From Kitasatospora aureofaciens (GTDB lineage Bacteria > Actinomycetota > Actinomycetes > Streptomycetales > Streptomycetaceae), in contig NZ_JPRF03000021.1 in assembly GCF_001188955.3 (NCBI RefSeq), positions 434,001-498,000 of the forward strand: DNA of 64,000 nucleotides, in the 5' to 3' direction. The notes below the pieces were generated by a model. It had not been told where the DNA came from, did not search any database, and saw only the letters and a program-made list of their open reading frames with translations. A program made the translations under genes and the position numbers. The first letter of the stretch is position 1. Each line of letters opens with the position of its first letter. Of this stretch, positions 24,937 to 33,423 are shown piece after piece.

Positions 24937-26739
24937 ATGCAGAGCGCCGAAACGGTGCTGGGTGTCCTGCGTGAGCGCGGCAGGCGCGGTCTGCCGTGTG
25001 GGGAACTGTATCGACAGATGTTCAACCCGCAGTTGTATCTGCTGGCCTATGGACGCATCTACTCCAACAAGGGGGCGATGACACCAGGGGCCACGCAGGA
25101 GACCGTGGACGGCATGTCGATGGGACGGATCAATCGCATCATCGATGCGATGCGTCACGAACGCTATCGATTCCGTCCGGTGAGGCGAGTTCATATCCCT
25201 AAGAAACGGAGCGGGAAAACTCGCCCTCTCGGCCTGCCCGCTTGGTCGGACAAGCTAGTTGGCGAGGTGGTGCGTCTCCTATTGGAGGCGTACCACGACC
25301 CGACTTTCTCTGGCCGATCCCACGGATTCCGTCCCCGGAGGGGATGCCACACCGCACTGCGCGAAGTGGCCAACACCTGGACGGGGACGACCTGGTTCAT
25401 CGAGGGCGACATCGCCGACTGCTTCGGAAGCCTGGACCACGGGGTCCTGCTCCGGGCCCTGGGCGAGAACGTCCACGACAACCGGTTCCTGCGGCTGGTG
25501 CGGAACATGCTGACAGCCGGATACCTGGAGGACTGGATCTGGCACACGACGCTCAGCGGAGCCCCGCAGGGCGGCGTGGCCTCACCGATCCTGTCCAACA
25601 TCTACCTGCATAAACTGGACACGTTTGTTGAGAAGGAGCTAATCCCTAAATACACCCGAGGCGGTCTCCGAGCTCGCAGCTCGGAATACCGCAGGGTGGA
25701 ATCGGCAATCGCACGAGCCCGACGAAAGGGCGACCGGGCCGAGGTTCGGTCTCTCTACCGGCGGCTGCACAGCTTGCCCAGCCAGGACCCTTATGATCCC
25801 GGCTACCGGCGGCTGCGGTACGTGCGGTATGCCGACGACACCCTTCTCGGGTTCGTCGGACCAAAGGCCGAGGCCGAGGAAATCAAACAGCGTCTAGCGA
25901 CGTTCCTGCGTGAAGATCTCAAGCTGGAGCTGTCACAGGACAAAACGCTGATCACCCATGCCCGAACAGGCAGGGCGAGATTCCTCGGCTATGAGATCGC
26001 GACGGCGAGCACGGACCGCAGAACGCGGCGCCCCTCCGGGACGGACCGGCGAAACCGCCGTTCCCTCAACGGGGCGATCACTCTGCACGTGCCCAAAACA
26101 GTGATCAAGGCCAAATGCTCCCCGTATATGGCAGGCGGGAAACCCGCGTGCCAGAACTCTCTGGTGAATGAAACCGACTACGTCATCGTCGGTAAGTTTG
26201 CCGTCGAGTACCGGGGAGTCGTCCAGTACTACCTGATGGCCGGTGACGTCTTCCGACTTCACAGGCTGCGATGGGTCATGGAAACAGCGATGCTCAGGAC
26301 CCTCGCAAGGAAGCACGGCTCAACGGTGTCGAAGATGGCGGCCCGCTTCAAGGCCAAGATCAACACCCCGCACGGGCCGCGCATTTGTTTCGAGGCGCGC
26401 ATGCCTCGCGACAACAGGAAGGAACTGGTTGCACGGTTCGGAGGGATTCCCCTGAAGCGGCAGAAGACGGCCGAGTTGACCGACCGTCTGACCGGCCCCG
26501 TCTACCCGCAAAAGGAGTTGATCCGTCGACTCCAGGGAAATCGGTGCGAGGTTTGTGAACAGACTGGTGAGGTGGAGGTTCACCACATCAGGTCACTGAA
26601 CGACCTCGCCCGACTTGACGGGCCATCCCCCGATTGGGCGAACCTCATGGCCAAGCGCCGGCGGAAGGCCCTCGTGGTCTGCGGCGCCTGCCACGAGCGG
26701 ATCCACATCGGGAAGCCGAGCCCGACGCTCACGCAGTAG
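24937..26739 (+). CDS. ltrA: Group II intron reverse transcriptase/maturase with HNH domain
   Basis: A 600-residue intron-encoded protein. The reverse transcriptase domain includes RPLGLPAWSDKLVGEVVR, FRPRRGCHTAL, the DIADCF strand, SGAPQGGVASPILSNIYLH and the catalytic YADD at residues 298-301. The maturase X domain spans roughly residues 400-510. A C-terminal HNH endonuclease has CEVC, HHIRSLNDL and CGACHERIH. The protein binds its intron RNA to help splicing, nicks target DNA and copies the intron (retrohoming). The frame is intact. It sits in intron domain IV. Confidence 0.94.
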   Translation: MQSAETVLGVLRERGRRGLPCGELYRQMFNPQLYLLAYGRIYSNKGAMTPGATQETVDGMSMGRINRIIDAMRHERYRFRPVRRVHIPKKRSGKTRPLGLPAWSDKLVGEVVRLLLEAYHDPTFSGRSHGFRPRRGCHTALREVANTWTGTTWFIEGDIADCFGSLDHGVLLRALGENVHDNRFLRLVRNMLTAGYLEDWIWHTTLSGAPQGGVASPILSNIYLHKLDTFVEKELIPKYTRGGLRARSSEYRRVESAIARARRKGDRAEVRSLYRRLHSLPSQDPYDPGYRRLRYVRYADDTLLGFVGPKAEAEEIKQRLATFLREDLKLELSQDKTLITHARTGRARFLGYEIATASTDRRTRRPSGTDRRNRRSLNGAITLHVPKTVIKAKCSPYMAGGKPACQNSLVNETDYVIVGKFAVEYRGVVQYYLMAGDVFRLHRLRWVMETAMLRTLARKHGSTVSKMAARFKAKINTPHGPRICFEARMPRDNRKELVARFGGIPLKRQKTAELTDRLTGPVYPQKELIRRLQGNRCEVCEQTGEVEVHHIRSLNDLARLDGPSPDWANLMAKRRRKALVVCGACHERIHIGKPSPTLTQ

Positions 26740-26747
26740 TCACTGGA

Positions 26748-26844
26748 GAGCCGGATGCTCGGAAACGGGCCAGTCCGGTTCGGAGGGAGGCCGAGCGGAA
26801 AAGGGCCTGCACTGGCAGGCACCTCGCCGCTCGGCCGACCCTAC
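26748..26844 (+). ncRNA. Group II intron domains V and VI
   Basis: Domain V is the 34-base hairpin 26748-26781 beginning GAGCCGGATG with a GGAAAC turn and ending in CCGGTTC, a near-consensus catalytic domain. Domain VI pairs GGCCGAGCGG (from about 26789) with CCGCTCGGCC (about 26828-26837). The A at 26838, six bases before the 3' end, is the candidate branch point. Confidence 0.85.
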
Positions 26845-26975
26845 CCGCACCCTGCTCGACGAGTGGGCCTACGCCAGGCCCTACCGAACCGAGCAGGAAC
26901 GCCGCGACGCCTTCACCGACTGGCTGCACACCTACAATCACCACCGCGGACACACCGCCACGGCGACGCGGGCCA

Positions 26976-27152
26976 CGACCTGCCGGAGCGGTGGGACGAG
27001 GTGCAGCGCCGGGCCGCAACCGCGAGCGGTGTGTCAGTAAGGGCCCGGCCCGGTTTGCGGCCGGGACGCCGTTCGTTGGCCGCCGGGATCCGGACGAGCT
27101 GGCCGCCGACGCCTATAGGGACGGCTACACCGGCCCTCGCATGGACTGGTGA
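26976..27152 (+). other. Unassigned coding-like fragment
   Basis: After the transposase remnant two plus frames show protein-like stretches (DLPERWDEVQRRAATASG and, one frame over, PDELAADAYRDGYTGPRMDW ending at 27152). They may be halves of one small frameshifted gene. I do not recognise it and see no start codon with a ribosome site. Confidence 0.3.
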
Positions 27153-27170
27153 CCCGAAGAGAAGGCGTGA

Positions 27171-27216
27171 CAAGGGGGCCGGCCGGGACAGTTCGCTGTC
27201 CCGGCCGGCGCTTGTG
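27171..27216 (-). terminator. UUCG-loop hairpin between convergent regions
   Basis: A 14-bp perfect stem (27178-27191 with 27196-27209) closed by a TTCG tetraloop, extended by ACAAG/CTTGT further out. It lies about 50 bp beyond the stop of the minus-strand M48 protease gene. Confidence 0.75.
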
Positions 27217-27263
27217 GTTGGTGGTCAGGAGGGCGGTCGGCGCTCCGGCGCGGGCCTGCTTCG

Positions 27264-28613
27264 TCAGCCGGCCAGCAGTTCGGCGGCGATCCGGGCGCGG
27301 TGTGGTGCCAGTTCGGCGGTGATCGAGGCGCTTTCGGCGGCGGTGACGGTGACGGCGGCGTCCCCGTCCCCGGCGCGGGCGGCCAGGGCGATCCGCAGGT
27401 GGGTCGGCGGGTGGGAGCCGTCCACGGCGGACCGGTCACGGGCACTGAGCCGCAGCAGGCGCTCCCGCTCGACGGCGGGGACGGAGGCGAGGTGCTCGCG
27501 CACCCGCTCCCAGAGCAGGTCCGGCGCGGGTGGCGCGGGCGCGTCCTCGGTCCGGCGGCTCCGGGACCGGCCGATCCGGGGCCGTCCCCGTTCCTCGGCC
27601 CGGACTCGGTGGATCGCGGTGTCCACCGAGCCGGGCAGCAGCAGCGCCGCGAGCATGCCCCGGGCCGCCTCGCCGCCCGCTACCCGGCCGGCGAGCACGT
27701 CCGAGTGGTACTCGGCCTGCTGGCCGGCCCGGGAAGTGAGCCGGTCGAACAGCACCAGCCCCTGGTAGAGCACCCAGGCGACGCCCCGCAGCACCAGCCG
27801 GCCGAACACCGCGCCGAGCCGCACCAGCATCGAGACCTCGTCCCGGCCTGCGACCGGCCCGTCGTGGCCCGGGCGGGCCATGTCGTACCAGGCCCAGAGC
27901 GCCGAGACGGCGCTGTACAGCCAGAACGAGCGCCGGCGGTCGCCGTTGACCCGGTGGCCGAACTCGTGGCCGAGCAGGGCTGTCCGCTCCCGGTCGTCCA
28001 GTACCTCCCACAGCGGCAGGCCGATCCGCAGCACTGACCGGCGGCGCAGCCCGACCAGCCCGTACGAGGCGTTGAACTCGTCGGTGACCTGGATGACGTC
28101 CACCGGGCGGGCGCCGACCTCGGCGGCCACCCGGTCGGCCAGACCGTACAGGGCCGGCGCCCCGGCCCGGTCGAGCACGCCCACGTCCTTCGGCAGCCGG
28201 CCGAGCCGGGGCCGCAGGGTCACCGCGATCACCAGCACCACCGCGCCGACGCAGCGCTGCACGACGGTCCCGGTGATCAGCAGCCAGAGCGCCAGGGCGA
28301 AGGTGCCGACGGTGACGAGGTGGATCACCCCGGCCGCGGCGGAGGCCAGCAGCCAGTCCCGGCGGGCGGTGGGGGAGTGGCCCCCGGCGGCCTGCTCCTC
28401 GTAGAGCCGGTCGGTGCGGGCGGCCGCGGCCCGCTCGCGCCGAGTGGGCCCGGGGGCGGCGTCTTCGTCGGGAACGAGGTTCCAGTCGCAGGCCGGGCAC
28501 CAGACGAGGAAGCGCGGGTCGTCGGTCAGGGGGACGGCACAGCGCGGGCACGGCGAACCGTGGACGGGCCTGTCGGCGGACGCCGCGGCGGGCGGCTCGG
28601 GGTAGGTCGACAC
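27264..28613 (-). CDS. M48-type membrane metalloprotease with N-terminal zinc ribbon
   Basis: A 449-residue protein. Two CxxC pairs near the N terminus (CPRCAVPL and CPACDW) form a zinc ribbon. Two hydrophobic segments follow around residues 88-130. The catalytic zinc motif HEFGH lies in ALLGHEFGHRVNGDRR, with the AEYHSDVLAG element bearing the third ligand later. This is the M48 (HtpX/Ste24-like) layout of actinobacteria, with the active site likely cytoplasmic. Family members act in membrane protein quality control; the substrate here is unknown. The GTG at 28613 is the start. The gene is intact and looks native compared with its fragmented surroundings. Confidence 0.88.
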   Translation of the reverse strand: MSTYPEPPAAASADRPVHGSPCPRCAVPLTDDPRFLVWCPACDWNLVPDEDAAPGPTRRERAAAARTDRLYEEQAAGGHSPTARRDWLLASAAAGVIHLVTVGTFALALWLLITGTVVQRCVGAVVLVIAVTLRPRLGRLPKDVGVLDRAGAPALYGLADRVAAEVGARPVDVIQVTDEFNASYGLVGLRRRSVLRIGLPLWEVLDDRERTALLGHEFGHRVNGDRRRSFWLYSAVSALWAWYDMARPGHDGPVAGRDEVSMLVRLGAVFGRLVLRGVAWVLYQGLVLFDRLTSRAGQQAEYHSDVLAGRVAGGEAARGMLAALLLPGSVDTAIHRVRAEERGRPRIGRSRSRRTEDAPAPPAPDLLWERVREHLASVPAVERERLLRLSARDRSAVDGSHPPTHLRIALAARAGDGDAAVTVTAAESASITAELAPHRARIAAELLAG

Positions 28614-29337
28614 GGTTGATCATGATGGCGGGCCGGAGCGCCGATGGGCAGAGGGGTTATTCGTATCGTGACCATGCCCGTTCCCCTTCGGGCTGCCCCT
28701 GGCCAGGACGGCGGTGAGCATCTCGGCGACGGCCGGGCTCTCCCCGACGGCCAGGTACGGTCCGCGGTGACCGTGTCGGTGGACTGCCGTCGGCTTGCGG
28801 GGTGTTCGACGGCTCGCCCGTCTTCCTCTGTCGGACCGCCTCGGCGGTCCAGGCGTGCAGGGTGTGGCGGGTCGGTTGTTCAGTGGTGGGTGTTGGTCGG
28901 CTGGGGGTTCATGGGTTGGTTGAGACGGACCGGTTCGTGGTGGGATCGGGTTCGGGGGTGGGCCTGGTTCTGGTGGTGTTGTCGACCGGGTGCCTTGGGT
29001 CGTTTGACCTGCGTGTTTTGGTGGTCGGTTGAGAGTTGCGGGATGGCGTGAGAAGTAGTGGGTTTTCCGCGGTCTGGATGAGAGCCCTGTATGCGCCGGG
29101 ATGGCCGGTGTGAACCGCGCCGGGTTTGACCGAGACTTCCATAGCTCGGCGAAGGCTGGCGAGCCGGTGCGCTGCAACAGTATCGGCAGGTTGGGATATT
29201 CGGCTGTGCGGAATAGCGTCCGTGAACTCACCGCGGGGCAGCCGGGCGCCGCTGGGGCCGTGTCTTGTTCTGGCATGAATAGACTCCTCTCATCAGCGCT
29301 TACGTTCGGGTGGTGTGGCCGAGAGCAGGGGGACGTG
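28614..29337. other. 720-bp region with gene fragments only
   Basis: No complete gene. The minus strand has two protein-like pieces: a tail reading YLAVGESPAVAEMLTAVLAR (about 28625-28770) and, near 29140-29190, a stretch (LLQRTGSPAFAEL) matching part of the membrane protein at 30194-30718. A segment of that gene was therefore copied or left here. The intervening DNA is T/G-rich on the plus strand and non-coding. Confidence 0.5.
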
Positions 29338-30270
29338 GTGTCGACGGTCGACGTGCAGAGAGTCTGGAAGCCGTCTGTAACGGAACTATGGGCGGGACGA
29401 CGCCCTCTGTGGTGGACGGTTGGCCCGACGGGGGAGCTGGCTGTTCTGCTCGTCCATCGGCAGTACCTACGCCGAAGCCGCTACGTAAAGGGGTGGGTGG
29501 GATGGGGCCCGCAGGTCCCATTCGATGGGGTGCTCGTGATTCGCCAGGCTGATGGGTCACTTCAACGTCGACCGATCAAGGACGTGCCGGTCAGGCCAAG
29601 CCACATCGCTCTTCTCCCGAAATCCCGACTCCTCATAGCAAGCGGTCGAGCGGGCAAGGAGGAGTCGGGAGCGTGGAGCCCGAACGCCGTGGTGTTTTCT
29701 CTGGAAAGTGGTGACCAAGAGACCAACTTCTGCATCGGCGACGACATCCCTGCTCTGGTGACCGATCGCGGGGGATCGATCTGGACGGCTTACGGAGACG
29801 AAGGCATCTACGGAGGGCATCCGGAGTCTGCAGCCGGTCTTGCCGGTTGGAGTGCCGAAGGTCAGGCAACCTGGGCCCCGGGAGGCCGCCTTCCTGACGT
29901 GCCTTTGGAGGGATGCACCGCTGCCACCGAGGGGGACCGGGTCTGGCTGATCTGGTATTCCGGCAGTCGGCGGGGAGGCACGTTCTTGACGCGGATCACC
30001 CCGTCGACCGGTGAGGTGACCAGTTGGCGCAGCCCCGTAGGTGACCCGGACGGGTTCGCCGTGCGCGGCCGTCGAGCAGTCCTGACCAAGCGCGTTCACA
30101 ACCAGCGGTCAACCGAAGTGGTGCGAGCTGAGCTGGATGGTGAAACCTGGAGTGTGACCGAGCGGCGCAGGATTCGAGTGCCCGGACGGGTGGTCATGCG
30201 CTGCGGTCAGGGTCGTGACGGTCTCCTGTGGCTTCGCGCTGGCGACACTTGGCTTCGCATCGAAGCGTGA
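29338..30270 (+). CDS. Hypothetical protein, beta-propeller-like
   Basis: A protein of about 310 residues starting at GTG 29338 (GTG 29335 is equally possible; AGGGGG is directly upstream). It has repeated beta-strand blocks rich in Trp and Gly (LWWTVGPTGELAVLLVHR, GGSIWTAYGDEGIYG, RVWLIWYSG, GLLWLRAGDTWLRIEA), suggesting a propeller-type fold without signal peptide or membrane segments. I do not recognise the family. Codon usage is less extreme than in flanking core genes, consistent with an accessory origin. Its 3' end overlaps the 3' end of the opposite-strand membrane protein gene by 77 bp. Confidence 0.6.
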   Translation: MSTVDVQRVWKPSVTELWAGRRPLWWTVGPTGELAVLLVHRQYLRRSRYVKGWVGWGPQVPFDGVLVIRQADGSLQRRPIKDVPVRPSHIALLPKSRLLIASGRAGKEESGAWSPNAVVFSLESGDQETNFCIGDDIPALVTDRGGSIWTAYGDEGIYGGHPESAAGLAGWSAEGQATWAPGGRLPDVPLEGCTAATEGDRVWLIWYSGSRRGGTFLTRITPSTGEVTSWRSPVGDPDGFAVRGRRAVLTKRVHNQRSTEVVRAELDGETWSVTERRRIRVPGRVVMRCGQGRDGLLWLRAGDTWLRIEA

Positions 30271-30718
30271 GAGCAGCCCTGCCGTTGGTGCAGAGAAGAT
30301 CGGCCAAGTACATCCCGTTGAGCCCAGCCGTCCGCAGCTCGGCGAAGACCGGCGAGCCGGTGTGCTGCAACAGCCGGCGCGCCGGCCACCGCCGGTCCAG
30401 CACGGCATAGGTGGCCGCCGACCACGCGAACCCGGCGGCCACCCCGGTCACCGACAGATGAAACGGGACGAAGAGCCACACCAGGCCGAGAACCGCGGCC
30501 ATGACCATGTGGTACTGGCCGACGTGGGCCAGACACGCGGCCCAGCCCCGGCGCGGATTCGCCCCGGCAGCCACGTCCTCCGACTTCGGCGTACTCTTGT
30601 TCGCCGCCTGGTGGTCGCTCTGCCCAAAGACGCGATCCGCGACATTGTGACCGACTGCCAGCACGGCCCAGATCGGTCCGAACGCCGCCAGCGTCGCCGG
30701 CTGCTCGATCGTCGTCAT
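30194..30718 (-). CDS. Small membrane protein of integrative-element type, 3' end altered
   Basis: A 174-residue protein from ATG 30718 with GGGGGTG just upstream. Three hydrophobic segments are visible: around residues 8-28 (FGPIWAVLAVGH), 65-85 (VMAAVLGLVWLFV) and 88-108 (GVAAGFAWSAATYAVL). It then reads DRRWPARRLLQ and GLNGMYLADLL. I associate such proteins with conjugative or integrative elements of streptomycetes, but the function is unknown. After MYLADLL the sequence turns into unrelated residues, at a 14-bp motif shared with 31381-31394, so the C terminus was probably replaced by recombination. Confidence 0.6.
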   Translation of the reverse strand: MTTIEQPATLAAFGPIWAVLAVGHNVADRVFGQSDHQAANKSTPKSEDVAAGANPRRGWAACLAHVGQYHMVMAAVLGLVWLFVPFHLSVTGVAAGFAWSAATYAVLDRRWPARRLLQHTGSPVFAELRTAGLNGMYLADLLCTNGRAALTLRCEAKCRQREATGDRHDPDRSA

Positions 30719-30764
30719 CGGGCACCCCCAGCCGCGGCCAGGCACCGTGGTCCAGAATCAGGGC

Positions 30765-31358
30765 ATGGACGTCCCCAAGCTGCTGGAAGCAGCCTCCCTG
30801 CTGGTCCCCGAAGAGATCGCCACCGAAAACGACATCACGATCAACGACGTCTGGGACTACCTCACCCACGATGAGTGGGAAGTGGCCCTTGGGCTTCTGG
30901 AGGAACTCGGCGACGTCCACCCGCTCCCGCTCAGCTTCTGGGAGACCCTCGCCACGGCCGCCGAGCACATGCAGCTGAAGAACAGCGCGGCATGGTGCCA
31001 CTGGCGCTGCTACGAAACTCGCAACGGGATCATCCGAGCTGACCTCACCCTCCGACCGGCCAGCGAGAGCCGACGGCAGATCCCCTTCTCCGGAGCTGGC
31101 GTTCTCCGGCCGATGTGGAACATCGGAAACCGAACCCCGACCGGCGAACCGACCCTCAACATCGCGGCCCTCTGGGTCGAATCCACACCCTTCCTGGGGC
31201 CCGGCGAGCGAGCCTCGGTCCGACTCGCGCCCCTCGACCCCTCGCAGTGGCGTCACCTTCAGTCCGGCCAAACGATCGCCATGCACGAGGACCGGACCGT
31301 CGCCGGAACGGCTGTCGTCCTGGAAGTCCACGCGCCTACGGCCACGCCCACCACATAA
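30765..31358 (+). CDS. Protein with C-terminal EF-Tu-like barrel
   Basis: A 197-residue protein. The first 100 residues are acidic and helical (LTHDEWEVALGLLEELG). The last 90 residues (LTLRPASESRRQIPFSGAG, MWNIGNRTPTGEP, GPGERASVRLAPLDPSQW, AMHEDRTVAGTAVVLEV) resemble the C-terminal beta-barrel of translation factor EF-Tu, which occurs alone in several actinobacterial accessory proteins. There is no GTPase domain, so it is not an elongation factor. The role is unknown; proteins of this form often sit beside toxin-immunity or phage-type loci (inference). Confidence 0.6.
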   Translation: MDVPKLLEAASLLVPEEIATENDITINDVWDYLTHDEWEVALGLLEELGDVHPLPLSFWETLATAAEHMQLKNSAAWCHWRCYETRNGIIRADLTLRPASESRRQIPFSGAGVLRPMWNIGNRTPTGEPTLNIAALWVESTPFLGPGERASVRLAPLDPSQWRHLQSGQTIAMHEDRTVAGTAVVLEVHAPTATPTT

Positions 31359-31407
31359 AACCTGCTGGCCGCCGCTCCCATTGGTGCAGAGAAGGTGGAG
31401 GCCGCAG

Positions 31408-31776
31408 ATGCCGTCGGTCGTGGGGTTGCTGGAACAGCGAGAACTCGCTGTTCGCCGTCGTGTGGACGAGTTGCTGGAGGAGGCCGACGGTATCCAGGCT
31501 GAGCTGGCCGTGGCCGAGCGGGACTGGAAGGAGTGGGTCATCGCCCGCTACCGGGTCGGCGAGGTGCTGGCCCCGACCGACGGTGGTGTTGCAGACCTCG
31601 GCTCCTCGGAGGACCTGCGGGATCCGGGTGAACCGGGGATGCGGCCCGAGGCCCCGGGCGCGGCGAAGCCGAAGTCGGTGGTTGCCGATGTGGCGCTTCG
31701 GGCTGGCCTGGTCGGCATTTTCGGTGGACGGGGCTTCTCCCGGGAACGTGGCCAAGCAATCGCTCGGCACGGGTGA
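31408..31776 (+). CDS. Small coiled-coil protein, possibly frameshifted at its end
   Basis: From ATG 31408 (GGTGGAGG upstream), 122 residues. The first 60 form an amphipathic coiled coil (LLEQRELAVRRRVDELLEEADGIQAEL). Similar small proteins are common as accessory genes in streptomycete mobile regions; I know of no function. The C-terminal third (GFSRERGQAIARHG) is unlike the rest, so a frameshift or fusion near 31720 is possible. Confidence 0.5.
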   Translation: MPSVVGLLEQRELAVRRRVDELLEEADGIQAELAVAERDWKEWVIARYRVGEVLAPTDGGVADLGSSEDLRDPGEPGMRPEAPGAAKPKSVVADVALRAGLVGIFGGRGFSRERGQAIARHG

Positions 31777-32142
31777 GCACCCGCTCCTCGATCACGATCG
31801 CCTTGCCGGGCTGGGCTCGGCTCGCGTGTTGGATCGGTGTCTCTGGAGTCAGCAGTTCTGCTGGCGGCTCACCGATGGGGCCGCCGTCCTTCCCGGTGGG
31901 CGCGCCGAGGCGACGCTCCCGCAGCTCGTGATACGTGAAGCGGGCATGGCCGCCCGCCGTCGAGCCTTGCCCACTGTGTTCTCCTGTCCCCTCGCGATAT
32001 CCGCCCTATGGCGTCGTGAGGGCAGCAGGATGTTTCAAAAAAATCTTCAACGGGCCGGATCAGGCCTCCCGGGCGGGGTACTCAGGCTGAACTCGTGATG
32101 TCGGGCCACTGAGCTGCTCAGGCCCTCCCCGCGCTGTGCTCC
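31777..32142. other. 366-bp region without a gene
   Basis: I see only shadow frames. On the minus strand near 31760-31800 a short Arg/Glu-rich stretch (VIEERVLTRAERLLG) may be a leftover of another gene. A run of A residues at about 32038-32043 is notable in DNA this GC-rich. Confidence 0.4.
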
Positions 32143-32562
32143 ATGGACGACGAGACCATCTGCGGCCCGACCGTCTACGCCTGGACCCAGGGCCAGGGGA
32201 TCGAGCACGGCTACCTCGCCGACTACCGGGTCCTGGTCCCGGTGGTCACGGACGAGGATCTGCGCGACCTGCTCAACCTGTCCGCCGTCGCCGACCTGCG
32301 CACCCAGCGCTCGAACGAGGACCTGCTGCGCCTCGCGTTGCAGGTCGCGGTGCTGCGGGCGGTCGCGGACCTGGACCTGCGCCGCGTGATCACGTTCCAC
32401 TCGCGGGTGGCCGGGGCGCGGGAGTTCGCCGCGGACCTGCTGGCGGCGGCCGCGCTGCTGAAGGACGCGGACCGGTCGGAGCGGATCTGGGCGAAGGCGA
32501 TGGCCGGCACCGACCGCCTCAGGGACCGCCGCGTCTCCGACGAAGGCGAGATCCCTTGGTGA
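32143..32562 (+). pseudogene. Helicase fragment (SF2, restriction-like)
   Basis: A 139-residue piece (GPTVYAWTQGQGIEHGYLAD, VVTDEDLRDLL, RRVITFHSRVAGAREFA) matching the region around and after motif III of DEAD/DEAH-type helicases. It covers the linker and the first part of the second RecA domain. Walker A and DEAD motifs upstream and the arginine finger region downstream are missing. It is an internal fragment left by deletion, not a working gene. Confidence 0.65.
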
Positions 32563-32673
32563 CGGCTCGTCTCCGACGAGGGTGAGGTCCCTTGGGTTGG
32601 CAGGCGGATGGCCGCGGTCGGCAGGGAGACGTGCGCCTTCTCATTGCCCGCACCGGGCCGCCCGCGGTCGGCG

Positions 32674-33291
32674 TCAGGGCTGTTCCGGCTCCTCGCCGGT
32701 CGATGCCGGGGCGGTCCGGGCAAGGCCGGCGAGCAGCAGGTCGATCATGCGGCGGGCCTGGTAGTCGGGGAAGTTCTCCACTCCGATGCACAGGTTGCCG
32801 ATGGCGAGCATGAAGTCGTAGGCCCGTACGTCGGAGCGCGTGTATCCAGCGGCGGTGGACGCCTTCAACAGCTGGTCGAGCACGGGCATCAGGCGCTCGA
32901 CGAACTCGTTGTGCAGGCTCTCGAATCCCGCTTGGTCCGAGTGCAGCGCCTCGGCGAGGCCGTGCTTGGTGACCAGGAAGTCGACGAATTGGTGGACCCA
33001 CTGCCGCAGGACCTCGTACGGCGTGCCGGCAGTCGGCGCCGCGTCGACGGCGGCGGCGAGCGCGTCGACCTGATGCCGGAAGACCGCCACCACCAGGTCC
33101 GCCCGGGTGGGGAAATGGCGGTAGATCGTGCCCATGCCGAGGCCCGACTCCGCGGCGATCTCCCGCACGGGGGCGTCGATCCCCATGCGGACGAAAACGG
33201 CCGCGGCCGCGTCCAGGAGCTTCTGCTCGTTGCGGCGTACGTCGGCTCGCTTACGTCCTGCAGATGCTGACGGCGTGTCGGCCGTGGACAT
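32674..33291 (-). CDS. TetR-family repressor
   Basis: A 205-residue TetR regulator. The N-terminal helix-turn-helix is LLDAAAAVFVRMGIDAPVREIAAESGLGMGTIYRHFPTRADLV; the remaining helices form the ligand pocket and dimer interface. The ATG at 33291 has GGAGG eight bases upstream. It is divergent from an alpha/beta hydrolase gene, and the gap contains two matching palindromes that fit TetR dimers, so it probably represses itself and the hydrolase. Confidence 0.92.
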   Translation of the reverse strand: MSTADTPSASAGRKRADVRRNEQKLLDAAAAVFVRMGIDAPVREIAAESGLGMGTIYRHFPTRADLVVAVFRHQVDALAAAVDAAPTAGTPYEVLRQWVHQFVDFLVTKHGLAEALHSDQAGFESLHNEFVERLMPVLDQLLKASTAAGYTRSDVRAYDFMLAIGNLCIGVENFPDYQARRMIDLLLAGLARTAPASTGEEPEQP

Positions 33292-33315
33292 CGTGCGCAC
33301 CTCCTGCTTGAAAAG

Positions 33316-33356
33316 CGGAGCGACGCTCCGTATCGTGATCCGGAGCGGCGCTCCGG
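33316..33356. promoter_or_regulatory. Twin TetR operators
   Basis: Two near-identical palindromes of the form CGGAGCG-N-CGCTCCG lie at 33316-33330 and 33340-33356, with centres 25 bp apart (about 2.4 helical turns), between the TetR gene start (33291) and the hydrolase start (33424). Two dimers could bind on the same face of the helix. Confidence 0.75.
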
Positions 33357-33423
33357 ATTCTCATTTTGCCAGACACCGCGCAGCAGGGGCCCACTGGGCT
33401 CGTCCGAGAAAGGCATTCGTTTC

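Larger units (their letters stand above)
24404..26844 (+). mobile_element. Group II intron (2441 bp) with reverse transcriptase
   Basis: The 5' end is GTGCG at 24404, matching the group II consensus GUGYG, and the 3' end is ...CTAC (AY) at 26844. Both edges are independently set by the interrupted transposase frame. A ribozyme 5' region of about 530 bases precedes the protein gene at 24937. Domain V (26748-26781) and domain VI (to 26844) lie just after the protein stop. The element looks complete, so it may still splice and move. Its base composition is visibly less GC-rich than the flanks, consistent with transfer. Confidence 0.9.
24240..27010 (+). pseudogene. IS481-like transposase remnant split by a group II intron
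   Basis: Left of the intron (to 24403) the plus strand encodes the end of an integrase catalytic domain: ITVQRVLT, then after a one-base insertion near 24285 DNGACYRSHIWRDAL, KRTRPYRPQTNGKVERF. Right of the intron, from 26845, it continues directly with RTLLDEWAYARPYR and WLHTYNHHRGHTA, then loses frame. Joining 24403 to 26845 restores ...VERFNRTLLDEW, which fixes the intron edges. The N-terminal part with the HTH is absent. The transposase is therefore inactive for two independent reasons besides the intron. Confidence 0.85.

Noticed and set aside
30746..31541. Long minus-strand frame opposite the EF-Tu-like gene
   Set aside because: Composition typical of a shadow frame, while the plus frame has a coherent beta-barrel pattern.
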